From positions 204,033-268,032 of the forward strand of contig NZ_KI928930.1 in NCBI RefSeq assembly GCF_000521215.1: DNA of 64,000 bases, in the 5' to 3' direction. The stretch is from Labrenzia sp. DG1229 (GTDB lineage: Bacteria; Pseudomonadota; Alphaproteobacteria; Rhizobiales; Stappiaceae). Under the pieces are notes generated by a model. That model was given only the letters and a program-made list of their open reading frames with translations. It was not told where the DNA came from and searched no databases. The stretch's first letter is position 1. Every line of letters starts with the position of its first letter. Below, piece by piece: positions 44,008-51,971 of the stretch. A program made the translations under genes and the position numbers.

Positions 44008-45393
44008 TCAATCCGCAGGTTCGGTGGCTTCGCAGACATCGATATAAGCATCGGAAAAATCGCTGGCCAGTTCGACCCACATCGGAAGATGGTCACTCAT
44101 CTTGTAGGTTCGCCAGGTTTTGTAGGAGCCCTCGGTGCGTTCCGGTTGGTAAATGTCGCGCTCGTCCAGGCGGTAGACATGTTCGAAGAAATCGAAGACG
44201 TTCGCATCCAGCACTTCCACGCGCGCGTAACCGCGATTGCGGCGCGGTTCCCAAAAGGCGATCTGATCGTAGGCTTTGGACTTGTCGACATTCGACCCCG
44301 GAATCGCACGAATTTTCTCGGGGACGACAAATCCGTTTTGCTCCAGGGCTTCCATTGTTTGGTGCTGCGGGCTGATAATGTTGAAATCGCCGAGGACAGC
44401 CGTGATCACGGAATTGTCGGGGTTCTTTTTCAGTTCCTTCGAGGCCCTGTCGCCGAGAGATGCGGTGAGCTGCAGAATTTCACGTTTGCGCTGCGCGAGA
44501 AGTCTCTCGTCTTCATTGTCACCGAAGTAGATATGTACGGTGGCAAGGTCGATCTTCAGCCAGCCTGCCTGGAAACTGACGATATAGGGTGTCCGGGCGA
44601 ATTGCTTGAAACTCTGGTCAAGTGCCTCGCCGGGAAAGCGTAACCTGAAGTCCTCGCCCTCGACCCTGCCTTGCGGAACTCTGACATTCACCTGACCGCG
44701 TGTTCCCGGCGGTCTTGTCACCTCCGTGCCGCGCGTAACTGCCAGGGCGCTCCCGTCGGGCAGCACAAGTGACGTTCCATCGGGCAGCGGGATCTCGACA
44801 TCCTGAGCGAGCCTGATCGACCCGCTGCTCTTCTTGTTGGATCTTGCATCATAAATTCCGGAAAGATCGGCACCTGCCGGCATTTGCAGCGCAATGCCGT
44901 TTTCCAGCCGGATGCGTTCTCCGAAACTGGCAAGGACCTTCTCGCCTTCAGGTAACGTCAATTCGCCGGCAATGTTACGGAAATGGACCCTGTTCTTGTT
45001 ATAGGCGAATACCATCCGCTCGCCATTGCCGGCACCGCCGTCGGTCACATCGGTGGCAATGTAGCTCCAGTCCGGTCCCATAATGTCCAGCAGGTACAGA
45101 AACTCCTTCATGTTGTCGCGCACTTCCTGAATGGCGGCAATGTCGAAGTTCGAGATGATCTCTGCCATGTAGTAAAGCGGCTCGTAGCTGTCGCGGCCGC
45201 CATATTTGGTGTTGCCGAACTCGCGGATGTTCCAGGTGCCGATACGCAGCGTTTTTGTCCGGTCGGTGCCCTCTGGGAAATGATCGGCCAAGGCGTCCCG
45301 AAGTCGTCGAATTCCCCGGATCGTGCGCTTTCGCTGCTCTTCTTTTTCCGAGCCCCTCGAAAAACTTTTCTTCAGGTGGCTGTAGAACGGCAT
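44008..45393 (-). CDS. Endonuclease/exonuclease/phosphatase-family protein with central insert
   Basis: 461 residues from ATG 45393. EEP-fold motifs: TLRIGTWNIREFG (about 57-69), IAAIQEVRDN with the metal Glu, LATVHIYFGDN, AVLGDFNII, and MSDHLPMWVEL with the catalytic Asp-His. Between residues about 165 and 265 is an insert of short LPDG/LPEG-containing strands (VEIPLPDGTSLVLPDGSALAV) not normal for EEP proteins. No signal peptide. Phosphodiesterase or nuclease activity is expected; the substrate (DNA, lipid or nucleotide) is not readable. Convergent with the EamA gene. Confidence 0.83.
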   Translation of the reverse strand: MPFYSHLKKSFSRGSEKEEQRKRTIRGIRRLRDALADHFPEGTDRTKTLRIGTWNIREFGNTKYGGRDSYEPLYYMAEIISNFDIAAIQEVRDNMKEFLYLLDIMGPDWSYIATDVTDGGAGNGERMVFAYNKNRVHFRNIAGELTLPEGEKVLASFGERIRLENGIALQMPAGADLSGIYDARSNKKSSGSIRLAQDVEIPLPDGTSLVLPDGSALAVTRGTEVTRPPGTRGQVNVRVPQGRVEGEDFRLRFPGEALDQSFKQFARTPYIVSFQAGWLKIDLATVHIYFGDNEDERLLAQRKREILQLTASLGDRASKELKKNPDNSVITAVLGDFNIISPQHQTMEALEQNGFVVPEKIRAIPGSNVDKSKAYDQIAFWEPRRNRGYARVEVLDANVFDFFEHVYRLDERDIYQPERTEGSYKTWRTYKMSDHLPMWVELASDFSDAYIDVCEATEPAD

Positions 45394-45680
45394 GTCACAC
45401 CCCCAATTCGCTTTGAAATGCAATTACGCCAATGACGTTCGAAACGCGACGCTCACGGATTCGAACCGATGAAGGCCACTTCCGTGAATTGAGCCGCAGC
45501 CTGGTCAGGCAAAACCAATTGATGTTGCGACCGGTTGGAAACCAGTTTGTTGTATTGTGCGTCCCGCATGTGAGGATTGGCAAGAACCTCCGCCAACCGT
45601 CTGACGCATAACGGCATTGCAGTTCGCCGTCTGGAATTGTCCGGCCTCCGATCCGATATAGCTGCGGAAAGGAGATGGCG

Positions 45681-46247
45681 ATGACACAGGAATTCGACAT
45701 CCGAACGCAAGACATGCCCGCGACCATGCGTGTCCTTCTGGACGAATATCCCCGCGACAGCTGGGAAGCGCATCCGGGCTTCAGGGAAAAAACCAGGCAC
45801 TGGCTCGGAGCACATGAGATGTTCCGCCGGCTTGGCGAACTCGTGCGCCGGGAAACGGAACTCTATCTGGAGAAATCCCGTGCATCCGACGATTTTGCCG
45901 GACGCTTTTCCTACTTTGGCAACGCGCTTGTCGCAAACCTGCACGGCCACCATACCTGGGAAGACAAGAATTATTTCCCGGAGCTGTCGGCCGCCGACCC
46001 CAGGTTCGACAGGGGACTTGAGATCCTTGAAAAGGACCATCAGGAACTTGATCACGTACTGGACAGCTTCACGAGAACGGCCAACCGCGCGATCAAACTG
46101 ATCCAGCTGGATGAAAACCAGGCCCACGAGGAAACAGGCCGGCTTCATGGTCTGGCCGGGACAATAGAAAATTTTCTCGACCGGCACCTTTCCGACGAGG
46201 AGGAACTGGCTGTCCCGATCATCCTGCATCACCGGTTGCGGGGATAG
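45681..46247 (+). CDS. Hemerythrin HHE-domain protein
   Basis: 188 residues from ATG 45681, with AGGAG about 7 bases upstream; ATG 45675 is too close to the site. HHE metal ligands are in NLHGHHTWEDKNYFPEL, EKDHQELDHVLD and FLDRHLSDEEELAVPII, the di-iron pattern. Cytoplasmic. Such proteins bind oxygen, nitric oxide or iron. A hairpin follows at 46262, ending the unit. Confidence 0.88.
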   Translation: MTQEFDIRTQDMPATMRVLLDEYPRDSWEAHPGFREKTRHWLGAHEMFRRLGELVRRETELYLEKSRASDDFAGRFSYFGNALVANLHGHHTWEDKNYFPELSAADPRFDRGLEILEKDHQELDHVLDSFTRTANRAIKLIQLDENQAHEETGRLHGLAGTIENFLDRHLSDEEELAVPIILHHRLRG

Positions 46248-46261
46248 GCCACAGAGACAGC

Positions 46262-46300
46262 TGTCCGCTGCATGTGACGAAGTGTCATGTGCGGCGGATA
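46262..46300 (+). terminator. Long hairpin between convergent hemerythrin and WYL-regulator genes
   Basis: A 17-pair stem including about five G-U pairs, with a 5-base loop (positions 46279-46283), starts 15 bp after the hemerythrin stop. G-U pairing favours function in the plus-strand transcript. T-rich stretch follows at 46303-46310. Confidence 0.55.
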
Positions 46301-46355
46301 GCATGTTGTTTTGAGTTCAATCTTCTTCGGATGGCGAGTGGAATGCTCCCTCAAG

Positions 46356-47057
46356 TTATGAAGTTGAAAAATTCTGACGTTCTTCAGCCATTGCCACATG
46401 CCATTCGGCACGCAGCAGATCCAGTCGCCTCGGCACGCTTTCTTCCAGAATTTCCGCACGCGTTATCCGCTCCGTCCGGAAGTATCGAAAACCTTCCCGC
46501 AATTCACACCAGGCAGCTATGATCCGGCCCTGATCCCTGTATCCGAGCAAAAGCGGCCAGATGATCCGGTCGGTTGTCTGGCTCCTGTCGTCCCTGTACT
46601 CCAGCCGGATTTTCTTTTGTTGCCGGATGGCCGCCCTGATTTCGGAGGAACAGAGTATCTCCTCGGGCGGATCAACCGGTGCAACACCGGTCGCAGGATG
46701 TGCAAAGAAACTGTGAAGATTGCCCGGTGCGATCGCCTCGATCTTTGCAACGAGGCGTTCCGCGGCCCGTTGCATGTCAGCTTCCCCGCGTGTCCGCACC
46801 CACTGCGCGCCAAGGACTGCCGCTTCTATCTCGTCCTGGGTCAGCATCAATGGCGGCATGTGAAATCCGGCCTCCAGAACATATCCGACGCCTGCCTCTC
46901 CCCGGATGGGCACCCGCTGCGCAATGAGCGCTGCCACGTCGCGGTAGACCGTACGCTTGCAGACTTCCAGTTCCGCCGCAATTGCAGAGGCAGAGATCGG
47001 TTGCCGCGCCCGTCGCAGGATCTCGATCAGTTCGAACAGCCGGTCGCCGCGCCTCAT
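46356..47057 (-). CDS. WYL-domain transcriptional regulator (YafY/DeoR-like)
   Basis: 233 residues from ATG 47057 (GTG 47069 possible). N-terminal helix-turn-helix RRARQPISASAIAAELEVCKRTVYRDVAAL (split DeoR/HTH_11 type), middle region, and a WYL domain with IWPLLLGYRDQGRIIAAWCELREGFRYFRTERI. It is divergent from the GFA-family gene; the perfect palindrome at 47081-47116 lies between them. It probably regulates that gene and itself; WYL domains bind nucleotides or other small effectors. Confidence 0.88.
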   Translation of the reverse strand: MRRGDRLFELIEILRRARQPISASAIAAELEVCKRTVYRDVAALIAQRVPIRGEAGVGYVLEAGFHMPPLMLTQDEIEAAVLGAQWVRTRGEADMQRAAERLVAKIEAIAPGNLHSFFAHPATGVAPVDPPEEILCSSEIRAAIRQQKKIRLEYRDDRSQTTDRIIWPLLLGYRDQGRIIAAWCELREGFRYFRTERITRAEILEESVPRRLDLLRAEWHVAMAEERQNFSTS

Positions 47058-47080
47058 ATACCCTCGCACTAAATACTGCT

Positions 47081-47116
47081 GACACTATGCTGACAACACG
47101 CTGTCAGCATAGTGTC
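47081..47116. promoter_or_regulatory. Perfect 15-bp-arm palindrome (WYL regulator operator)
   Basis: GACACTATGCTGACA (47081-47095), six-base spacer, and TGTCAGCATAGTGTC (47102-47116). The arms are exact reverse complements. It occupies the divergent gap between the WYL regulator and GFA genes, 40 bp before the GFA start. Confidence 0.75.
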
Positions 47117-47156
47117 GCTAAATGATCTGCAACGCCACCCCGCTGGAGAACAGGTC

Positions 47157-47558
47157 ATGAAATTGTCAGGTAGTTGTTGTTGCGGTTCAGTCCGTTTCAC
47201 CATTGAGGGAATGCCGGCGATGATGGGAACGTGTCATTGTTCCCGCTGCCGGAAACTGGGTGCAACTCCCTTCGTGTTCGTCAGTCGGGAGCAATTCGAA
47301 CTGATAAGCGGCGAGGCGGACATTCAATGTTTGATGCCTGATACGCCATTCACCTATGTCCGGTCCTTTTGCCGCCGGTGCGGGACCTCTCTGGGGGAGC
47401 CGCTTTCTGCCGAAAAATCCTTTCCGATCAACGCGCATTGTCTGGATGACGACCCGATTGTTCGTAACGCCTTTCATGAATTCGTTTCGCAAAAACCCGC
47501 TTGGTATGAAATCTGTGATGGTGCAAGACAATTCCCGGGGCATCCCGAGAAGTCCTGA
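47157..47558 (+). CDS. GFA/CENP-V family zinc protein
   Basis: 133 residues from ATG 47157, with GGAG upstream. Zinc-binding cysteines are in SGSCCCGSVRF, GTCHCSRCRK and FCRRCGTS, the GFA (glutathione-dependent formaldehyde-activating-like) pattern. Most family members are functionally uncharacterised. Divergent from the WYL regulator, which likely controls it. Confidence 0.88.
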   Translation: MKLSGSCCCGSVRFTIEGMPAMMGTCHCSRCRKLGATPFVFVSREQFELISGEADIQCLMPDTPFTYVRSFCRRCGTSLGEPLSAEKSFPINAHCLDDDPIVRNAFHEFVSQKPAWYEICDGARQFPGHPEKS

Positions 47559-47721
47559 GCGAAGGCCGGAGGTCACTTCTTGCAGGTTGCCATGGACGAA
47601 AACCGTTTGCGCGGATAACACTGCGTGACGGCCCATTGATCGGACCGGTCAATGGAGACGCGAGATCACAACCACATCAAGCACACTACAATCGGGTCCT
47701 GGACCGGGGCATGCCGACACC

Positions 47722-48582
47722 ATGCGCGGCATCGCACTGATGGCGACCGGCATGTTCATGTTTTCTGCCGTGGATACAATGGCGAAGTTTCTAACTGACA
47801 CGATCCATCCGTTTCAGATCGTTTGGTGCCGTCAGTTGGGTTTGCTGATTGGGGTGTTCATTCTCGTCGGCCTGAGAGGCCGGTCCGTCCTTGTCTCTGC
47901 CAATCCGAAACTGCAGATTGGGCGCGGCGCGCTTGCGGCTGTTTCCGCGACCCTCTTCATAATCGGGGTTAAGTTCGTTCCGCTCGCCGATGCGGTCGCC
48001 ATTACATTTGTTGCGCCTTTCATGGTGACCGTGTTGGGGGCACTGGTTCTGCGCGAGCCGGTCGGTATTCGCAGGTGGACGGCGGTCATCATCGGTTTTG
48101 TCGGTACGCTGATCGTGATCCGGCCCGGCCTCGGTGTCCTGCATCCGGCCGCCGGCCTGCTGGTGATCGCCGCCTCCGCATTCGCACTGCGACAGATACT
48201 GTCACGCATTCTTGCAGGAGGCGACGGTGCGGCGACGACAGTCGCCTACACGGCCATCGTGTCCTGCGCGCTGTTGACTGTGCCAATGCTGTTCGTCTGG
48301 GAAACGCCGGACACGGCCATTGAAATCGCACTGTTGGTCGCGATGGCAGTTCTGGCAGCCTTCGGGGAAACCCTGGTCATCCTGGCCCTCGACGCCGCCC
48401 AGGCCGTCGTTGTCGCCCCTCTGCAGTATTCGCTTTTGATCTGGGGCACGATCTACGGCTATCTCGTCTTCGGTCAGCTTCCCGATGCCTGGACCTGGCT
48501 CGGGGCTCTGATCATTGTCGCGACCGGAATTTATACGCTAAACCGAGAACGATTGGCCTTGAGGCGAGTTGGCAAGGTGTGA
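47722..48582 (+). CDS. DMT-family (EamA) transporter
   Basis: 286 residues with ten predicted membrane segments, opening MRGIALMATGMFMFSAVDTMAKFL. First-half end is FIGVKFVPLADAVAITFVAPFMVTVLGALVLRE (EamA signature), and second-half end VVVAPLQYSLLIWGTIYGYLVFGQLPDAWTWLG. This resembles S-adenosylmethionine/RhaT-like DMT permeases of rhizobia. The start is uncertain; no strong site at ATG 47722. Substrate unknown. Confidence 0.83.
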   Translation: MRGIALMATGMFMFSAVDTMAKFLTDTIHPFQIVWCRQLGLLIGVFILVGLRGRSVLVSANPKLQIGRGALAAVSATLFIIGVKFVPLADAVAITFVAPFMVTVLGALVLREPVGIRRWTAVIIGFVGTLIVIRPGLGVLHPAAGLLVIAASAFALRQILSRILAGGDGAATTVAYTAIVSCALLTVPMLFVWETPDTAIEIALLVAMAVLAAFGETLVILALDAAQAVVVAPLQYSLLIWGTIYGYLVFGQLPDAWTWLGALIIVATGIYTLNRERLALRRVGKV

Positions 48583-48607
48583 AGCAAGAAATCAACTGCA
48601 AACGAAT

Positions 48608-51592
48608 TCAGGTTGTTTGCGAAGAAGCTTTTGCCTGGTGTTCCTCCTGAACGCTCGCCACGGAACTGCGTTGAAGTTCCAGAAACTCGATCAAATCAGG
48701 AAAAGCCATGGGCTTTGCGAAGTGGAAACCTTGCAGTCGATCACATCCCAGCTTGGCGAGGATCTCGGCCTGCTCTCGCGTTTCAACGCCTTCGGCCGTG
48801 ACACCCATTTCAAGGGCATGACCAATCTCGATGATCGATCGGAGCAGTCGAAGACCACCACTGCCCTCGGAAACAAGTGAAACAAGGCGGCGGTCGATCT
48901 TCAGCCGCTCCGGATTGATCCGTTGCAAGGCGACCACCGACGCCCTGCCGCTTCCAAAGTCGTCTACCTCGATACCGATCCCGAGGTCTCGCAGTTGATT
49001 GAGCCGGAAAAGGAATTCGTCATCCTGTTCCTCCAGGAAAATCGTTTCAAGAAGCTCGAAGCTGATCTGGCCCGAATATGCCTGAACCTGCCGGCGGATC
49101 GCGTCGATTTCGCCATCGTTGACCCGGTTTTCGCTGACATTGAATGACAACGACAGCGGGCGGGGCATCGCGCCGAATGCGTGTTCACATTCGGCAATCG
49201 CCTTTTCAAAAATGATCCGATCTATATCGGCAGCGACATTCAAGTCCGTTGCGACCGACAGAAAGGCCGCTGGCGCCAAAACGCCCTTGTCAGGATGACG
49301 CCATCGTGCCAGCGCTTCAATGCCGACAATCTGCCCGGTCACCGCATCTACCTGAGGCTGATAAAACGGCTCGAAATCACCGTTTTCAATGGCAAGAAGC
49401 AGGTCGTCCGCCACTTCCTTGGTGTGCCGCAATTCTTCAAGATCCGACCGATCGAAAATTCCGAGCTGACCGCGGCCACGCCGCTTTGCCTTGTAAAGTG
49501 CCACGTCGGAATTTGTCAGCAGTTGGTCGACCTCGGCGAGCGGTGTTCGTGCCAAGCCGATGGACGCACCCACACGGCACACCTTGTCTTTGATACGCAT
49601 GGGGCGTGACAGTGTCGCGAGCAGAATGTTTGCAAGTTTCTCCGGCCGATCTCCGTCAATCGAAACGCGCAGCAGGACAACAAACTCATCTCCGCCGATG
49701 CGCGCCACAATGTCTTCGGGGGCGGCTTGGTCACGAATGCGCATGGAAATGTCCAGAAGCACCTCGTCGCCCGCCAGGTGGCCCATCGTGTCGTTGATCT
49801 GTTTGAACCGGTCGAGGTCGATGTGAAGGGCTGCGATTTCTCCTCCCTCGACGCTTCGTCGTCTGACCATCTCATCGAATTTCAGTGAAAGAAATCGACG
49901 GTTGCCAAGACCGGTCAGGTCATCATGCAATGCCTTGTAGGTAATTTCCTGGTTCGCGGTCTCGAGTTTCCGGGAGTATTCCTCCACGGCGCGGCGCTGG
50001 CGAACAAGTTCTGTTGTGTCGATACGCAAAATGACCAGATCGCCATTTTCCACGCGCGACCTCAGAATTCTATGATGAACATCTCCGGGAAGCTCGAGGT
50101 CCTGCGTCGGTTTGCTGACGTCAACGCTTTGGTGCTCATTGGACATCCACTCCTCTTCGCGGCCCGTCGCGTTGGCAATTTTTCCGGCCCGTATTGCAAT
50201 ACGGGCCACGTGCGTGCGGTGCATTCCGGCTTCCAGGTCATCCGGATTGTTGGCCATCGACATGCGGTAGGCGTCGTTGCAGACGACAAGGCAGTCGTCG
50301 GCGTCATATATGACGAAAGGTGCCGGATATGCGTTCAGGGCTGCAATCAGCCTTGCCTGCGTGGCTTCGGCTGCCCGTTTCTGACGCACAAGCTCCGTGG
50401 AGTTCAACCGGATCACGACGTAGTCACCATTGGACGAGCGGGACCTCAGCAGGCGATGATGGATATCTCCGTCCAGTTCGACATCCTGCCAGTCACGGTC
50501 GAGTGCGTCGGCCGCCATGATGCTCCTTACCCAGGCGTCCTCTTTTCCGATGGCATCAGGGTAACGCCCGTGGCGAATGGCCGTGTGTAGCACCTCTTTC
50601 AGATGCATCCCTTCGAAAAGATCAGCGGGATCATCTGTCATTGAAGCAGCATAGCCGTCGTTCCAGCAGACCAGGTTCAGGTCCTTGTCGTAGATCACGA
50701 TCGGGTCCGGGTAGGCATTCAGCGCCGCCACGAGGCGCGCATGAACGCGGTCGGCAGCCATTCTTTGGCGAACGATTTCGGTGGTATCGAAGCGCATGAC
50801 GAGCAAATCGCCGTTTTGCGCCCGGCTGCGCACGATACGCTGGTGAACGTTCCCGTCAATTTCCACGTCCGAGGCTGGTACTGCATCCGACAGGTCTGAA
50901 AGTTGTTGGTTCAGCCAGTCCTCTTCCTGACCCCGGGCCGCGGGAAATTTCCTGTTTTTAAGACCGACCCTCAAAAGTTCCCCGACAGTCAATCCTGTCT
51001 TGATTTCATGCGGTCTGTCCGTCATCGAGGCCGCGAATGCCTTGTTCCAAAAGCAAAGACGCTTGTCCTTGTCATAAACTGCCACCGGCTCGGAATAGTC
51101 ATCTATCGCAAAGAGCAAACGGTTTGCGGATGCTTCGTTTTCACCGATTGGGGAACTTGCTTTTTCGGTTGGAACGACAATTCCCGCGGTGCCTGTGTTG
51201 GTCATTTCCGACAGTTCGTTGTCGGCATGACTGCGGTATGCTGCACAGACAAAGAGCCCTCCCTCGTCCGGGTTCGGAGTGAGGATGATCGAAACACTCG
51301 TGCGGACCGGCGTGCCGTCAAAGCGCACGAAACTGATCTCTTTCAGAAAAGCCTGTCGAGGGACGATTGTTTCGGGATTGAAGCTCGCGCCGGGTGGAAG
51401 CAGGGTTTCACCATCGTGAAAGCTGTCCATTGCCCGCCCGAGAATGTCGTTTGAGGCGTAGCCAAACAGCTCAATGAATGCCTTGTTTACATGGACAAGA
51501 CACGCGGATTTCGCACCGGGCGCGAGATGCCCGATGGCAACGGCGTCGCCAGTTAGCTCCATGAAGTTTTTTGTAAGTACCGAGAAATCCAT
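48608..51592 (-). CDS. PAS(4)-GGDEF-EAL cyclic-di-GMP enzyme
   Basis: 994 residues from ATG 51592 (GAGG upstream). PAS domain (about 5-130), then three tandem PAS domains (about 165-550) with motifs PVAVYDKDK, PIVIYDKDL and PFVIYDADD spaced exactly 128 residues apart. The GGDEF domain follows, with intact RIGGDEFVVLL and substrate region HDDLTGLGNRRF. The EAL domain then has GIEALARWRHPD, FNVSENR, ELLETIFLEE and VDDFGSG. Both catalytic sets look complete, so it may both make and degrade cyclic-di-GMP. No membrane segment, so cytosolic. Ligands of the PAS set are unknown. Confidence 0.9.
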   Translation of the reverse strand: MDFSVLTKNFMELTGDAVAIGHLAPGAKSACLVHVNKAFIELFGYASNDILGRAMDSFHDGETLLPPGASFNPETIVPRQAFLKEISFVRFDGTPVRTSVSIILTPNPDEGGLFVCAAYRSHADNELSEMTNTGTAGIVVPTEKASSPIGENEASANRLLFAIDDYSEPVAVYDKDKRLCFWNKAFAASMTDRPHEIKTGLTVGELLRVGLKNRKFPAARGQEEDWLNQQLSDLSDAVPASDVEIDGNVHQRIVRSRAQNGDLLVMRFDTTEIVRQRMAADRVHARLVAALNAYPDPIVIYDKDLNLVCWNDGYAASMTDDPADLFEGMHLKEVLHTAIRHGRYPDAIGKEDAWVRSIMAADALDRDWQDVELDGDIHHRLLRSRSSNGDYVVIRLNSTELVRQKRAAEATQARLIAALNAYPAPFVIYDADDCLVVCNDAYRMSMANNPDDLEAGMHRTHVARIAIRAGKIANATGREEEWMSNEHQSVDVSKPTQDLELPGDVHHRILRSRVENGDLVILRIDTTELVRQRRAVEEYSRKLETANQEITYKALHDDLTGLGNRRFLSLKFDEMVRRRSVEGGEIAALHIDLDRFKQINDTMGHLAGDEVLLDISMRIRDQAAPEDIVARIGGDEFVVLLRVSIDGDRPEKLANILLATLSRPMRIKDKVCRVGASIGLARTPLAEVDQLLTNSDVALYKAKRRGRGQLGIFDRSDLEELRHTKEVADDLLLAIENGDFEPFYQPQVDAVTGQIVGIEALARWRHPDKGVLAPAAFLSVATDLNVAADIDRIIFEKAIAECEHAFGAMPRPLSLSFNVSENRVNDGEIDAIRRQVQAYSGQISFELLETIFLEEQDDEFLFRLNQLRDLGIGIEVDDFGSGRASVVALQRINPERLKIDRRLVSLVSEGSGGLRLLRSIIEIGHALEMGVTAEGVETREQAEILAKLGCDRLQGFHFAKPMAFPDLIEFLELQRSSVASVQEEHQAKASSQTT

Positions 51593-51971
51593 TTTGCCTC
51601 GCAACCGTGTATTCGATTGTAAAGCGAACATGTTAGATAAACATAAACAATCATCATTACGATGGTGAAAGCGTTTATAGACTTTCAATGAGATAAGTAA
51701 TAATTACAATATGGCCTCGATCAAGTGAGATCGCATTTCGGGTTCTGGTAGAAAAAGATGGTTCATTTGCAATCATAGAGCGGTCTGAGCGGAAATATTC
51801 AACCAGCCGCAGTCGCGTTTCGTCGGGCAGGTGCTGTCGAGTTATGCAGGTCATTGCCGTTGCTGCCGGGATCGGTTTGCGAAGAATTGCCGTTTCACCC
51901 AGGCGATAATCGCGCCATGTCGATGCGAAGAGTCTTCAGGCTCCCGAGCCGGATGTGCCGGCAAAACGGGT
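51593..51971. other. Gene-free stretch upstream of the PAS-GGDEF-EAL gene
   Basis: 379 bp between two minus-strand genes; AT-rich next to the start codon (about 51610-51720), consistent with a promoter for the cyclic-di-GMP gene. No convincing gene or RNA. Confidence 0.45.

Noticed and set aside
45453-46304. 283-codon minus-strand frame
   Set aside because: Antisense to the hemerythrin gene; the plus-strand protein has the full HHE ligand set.
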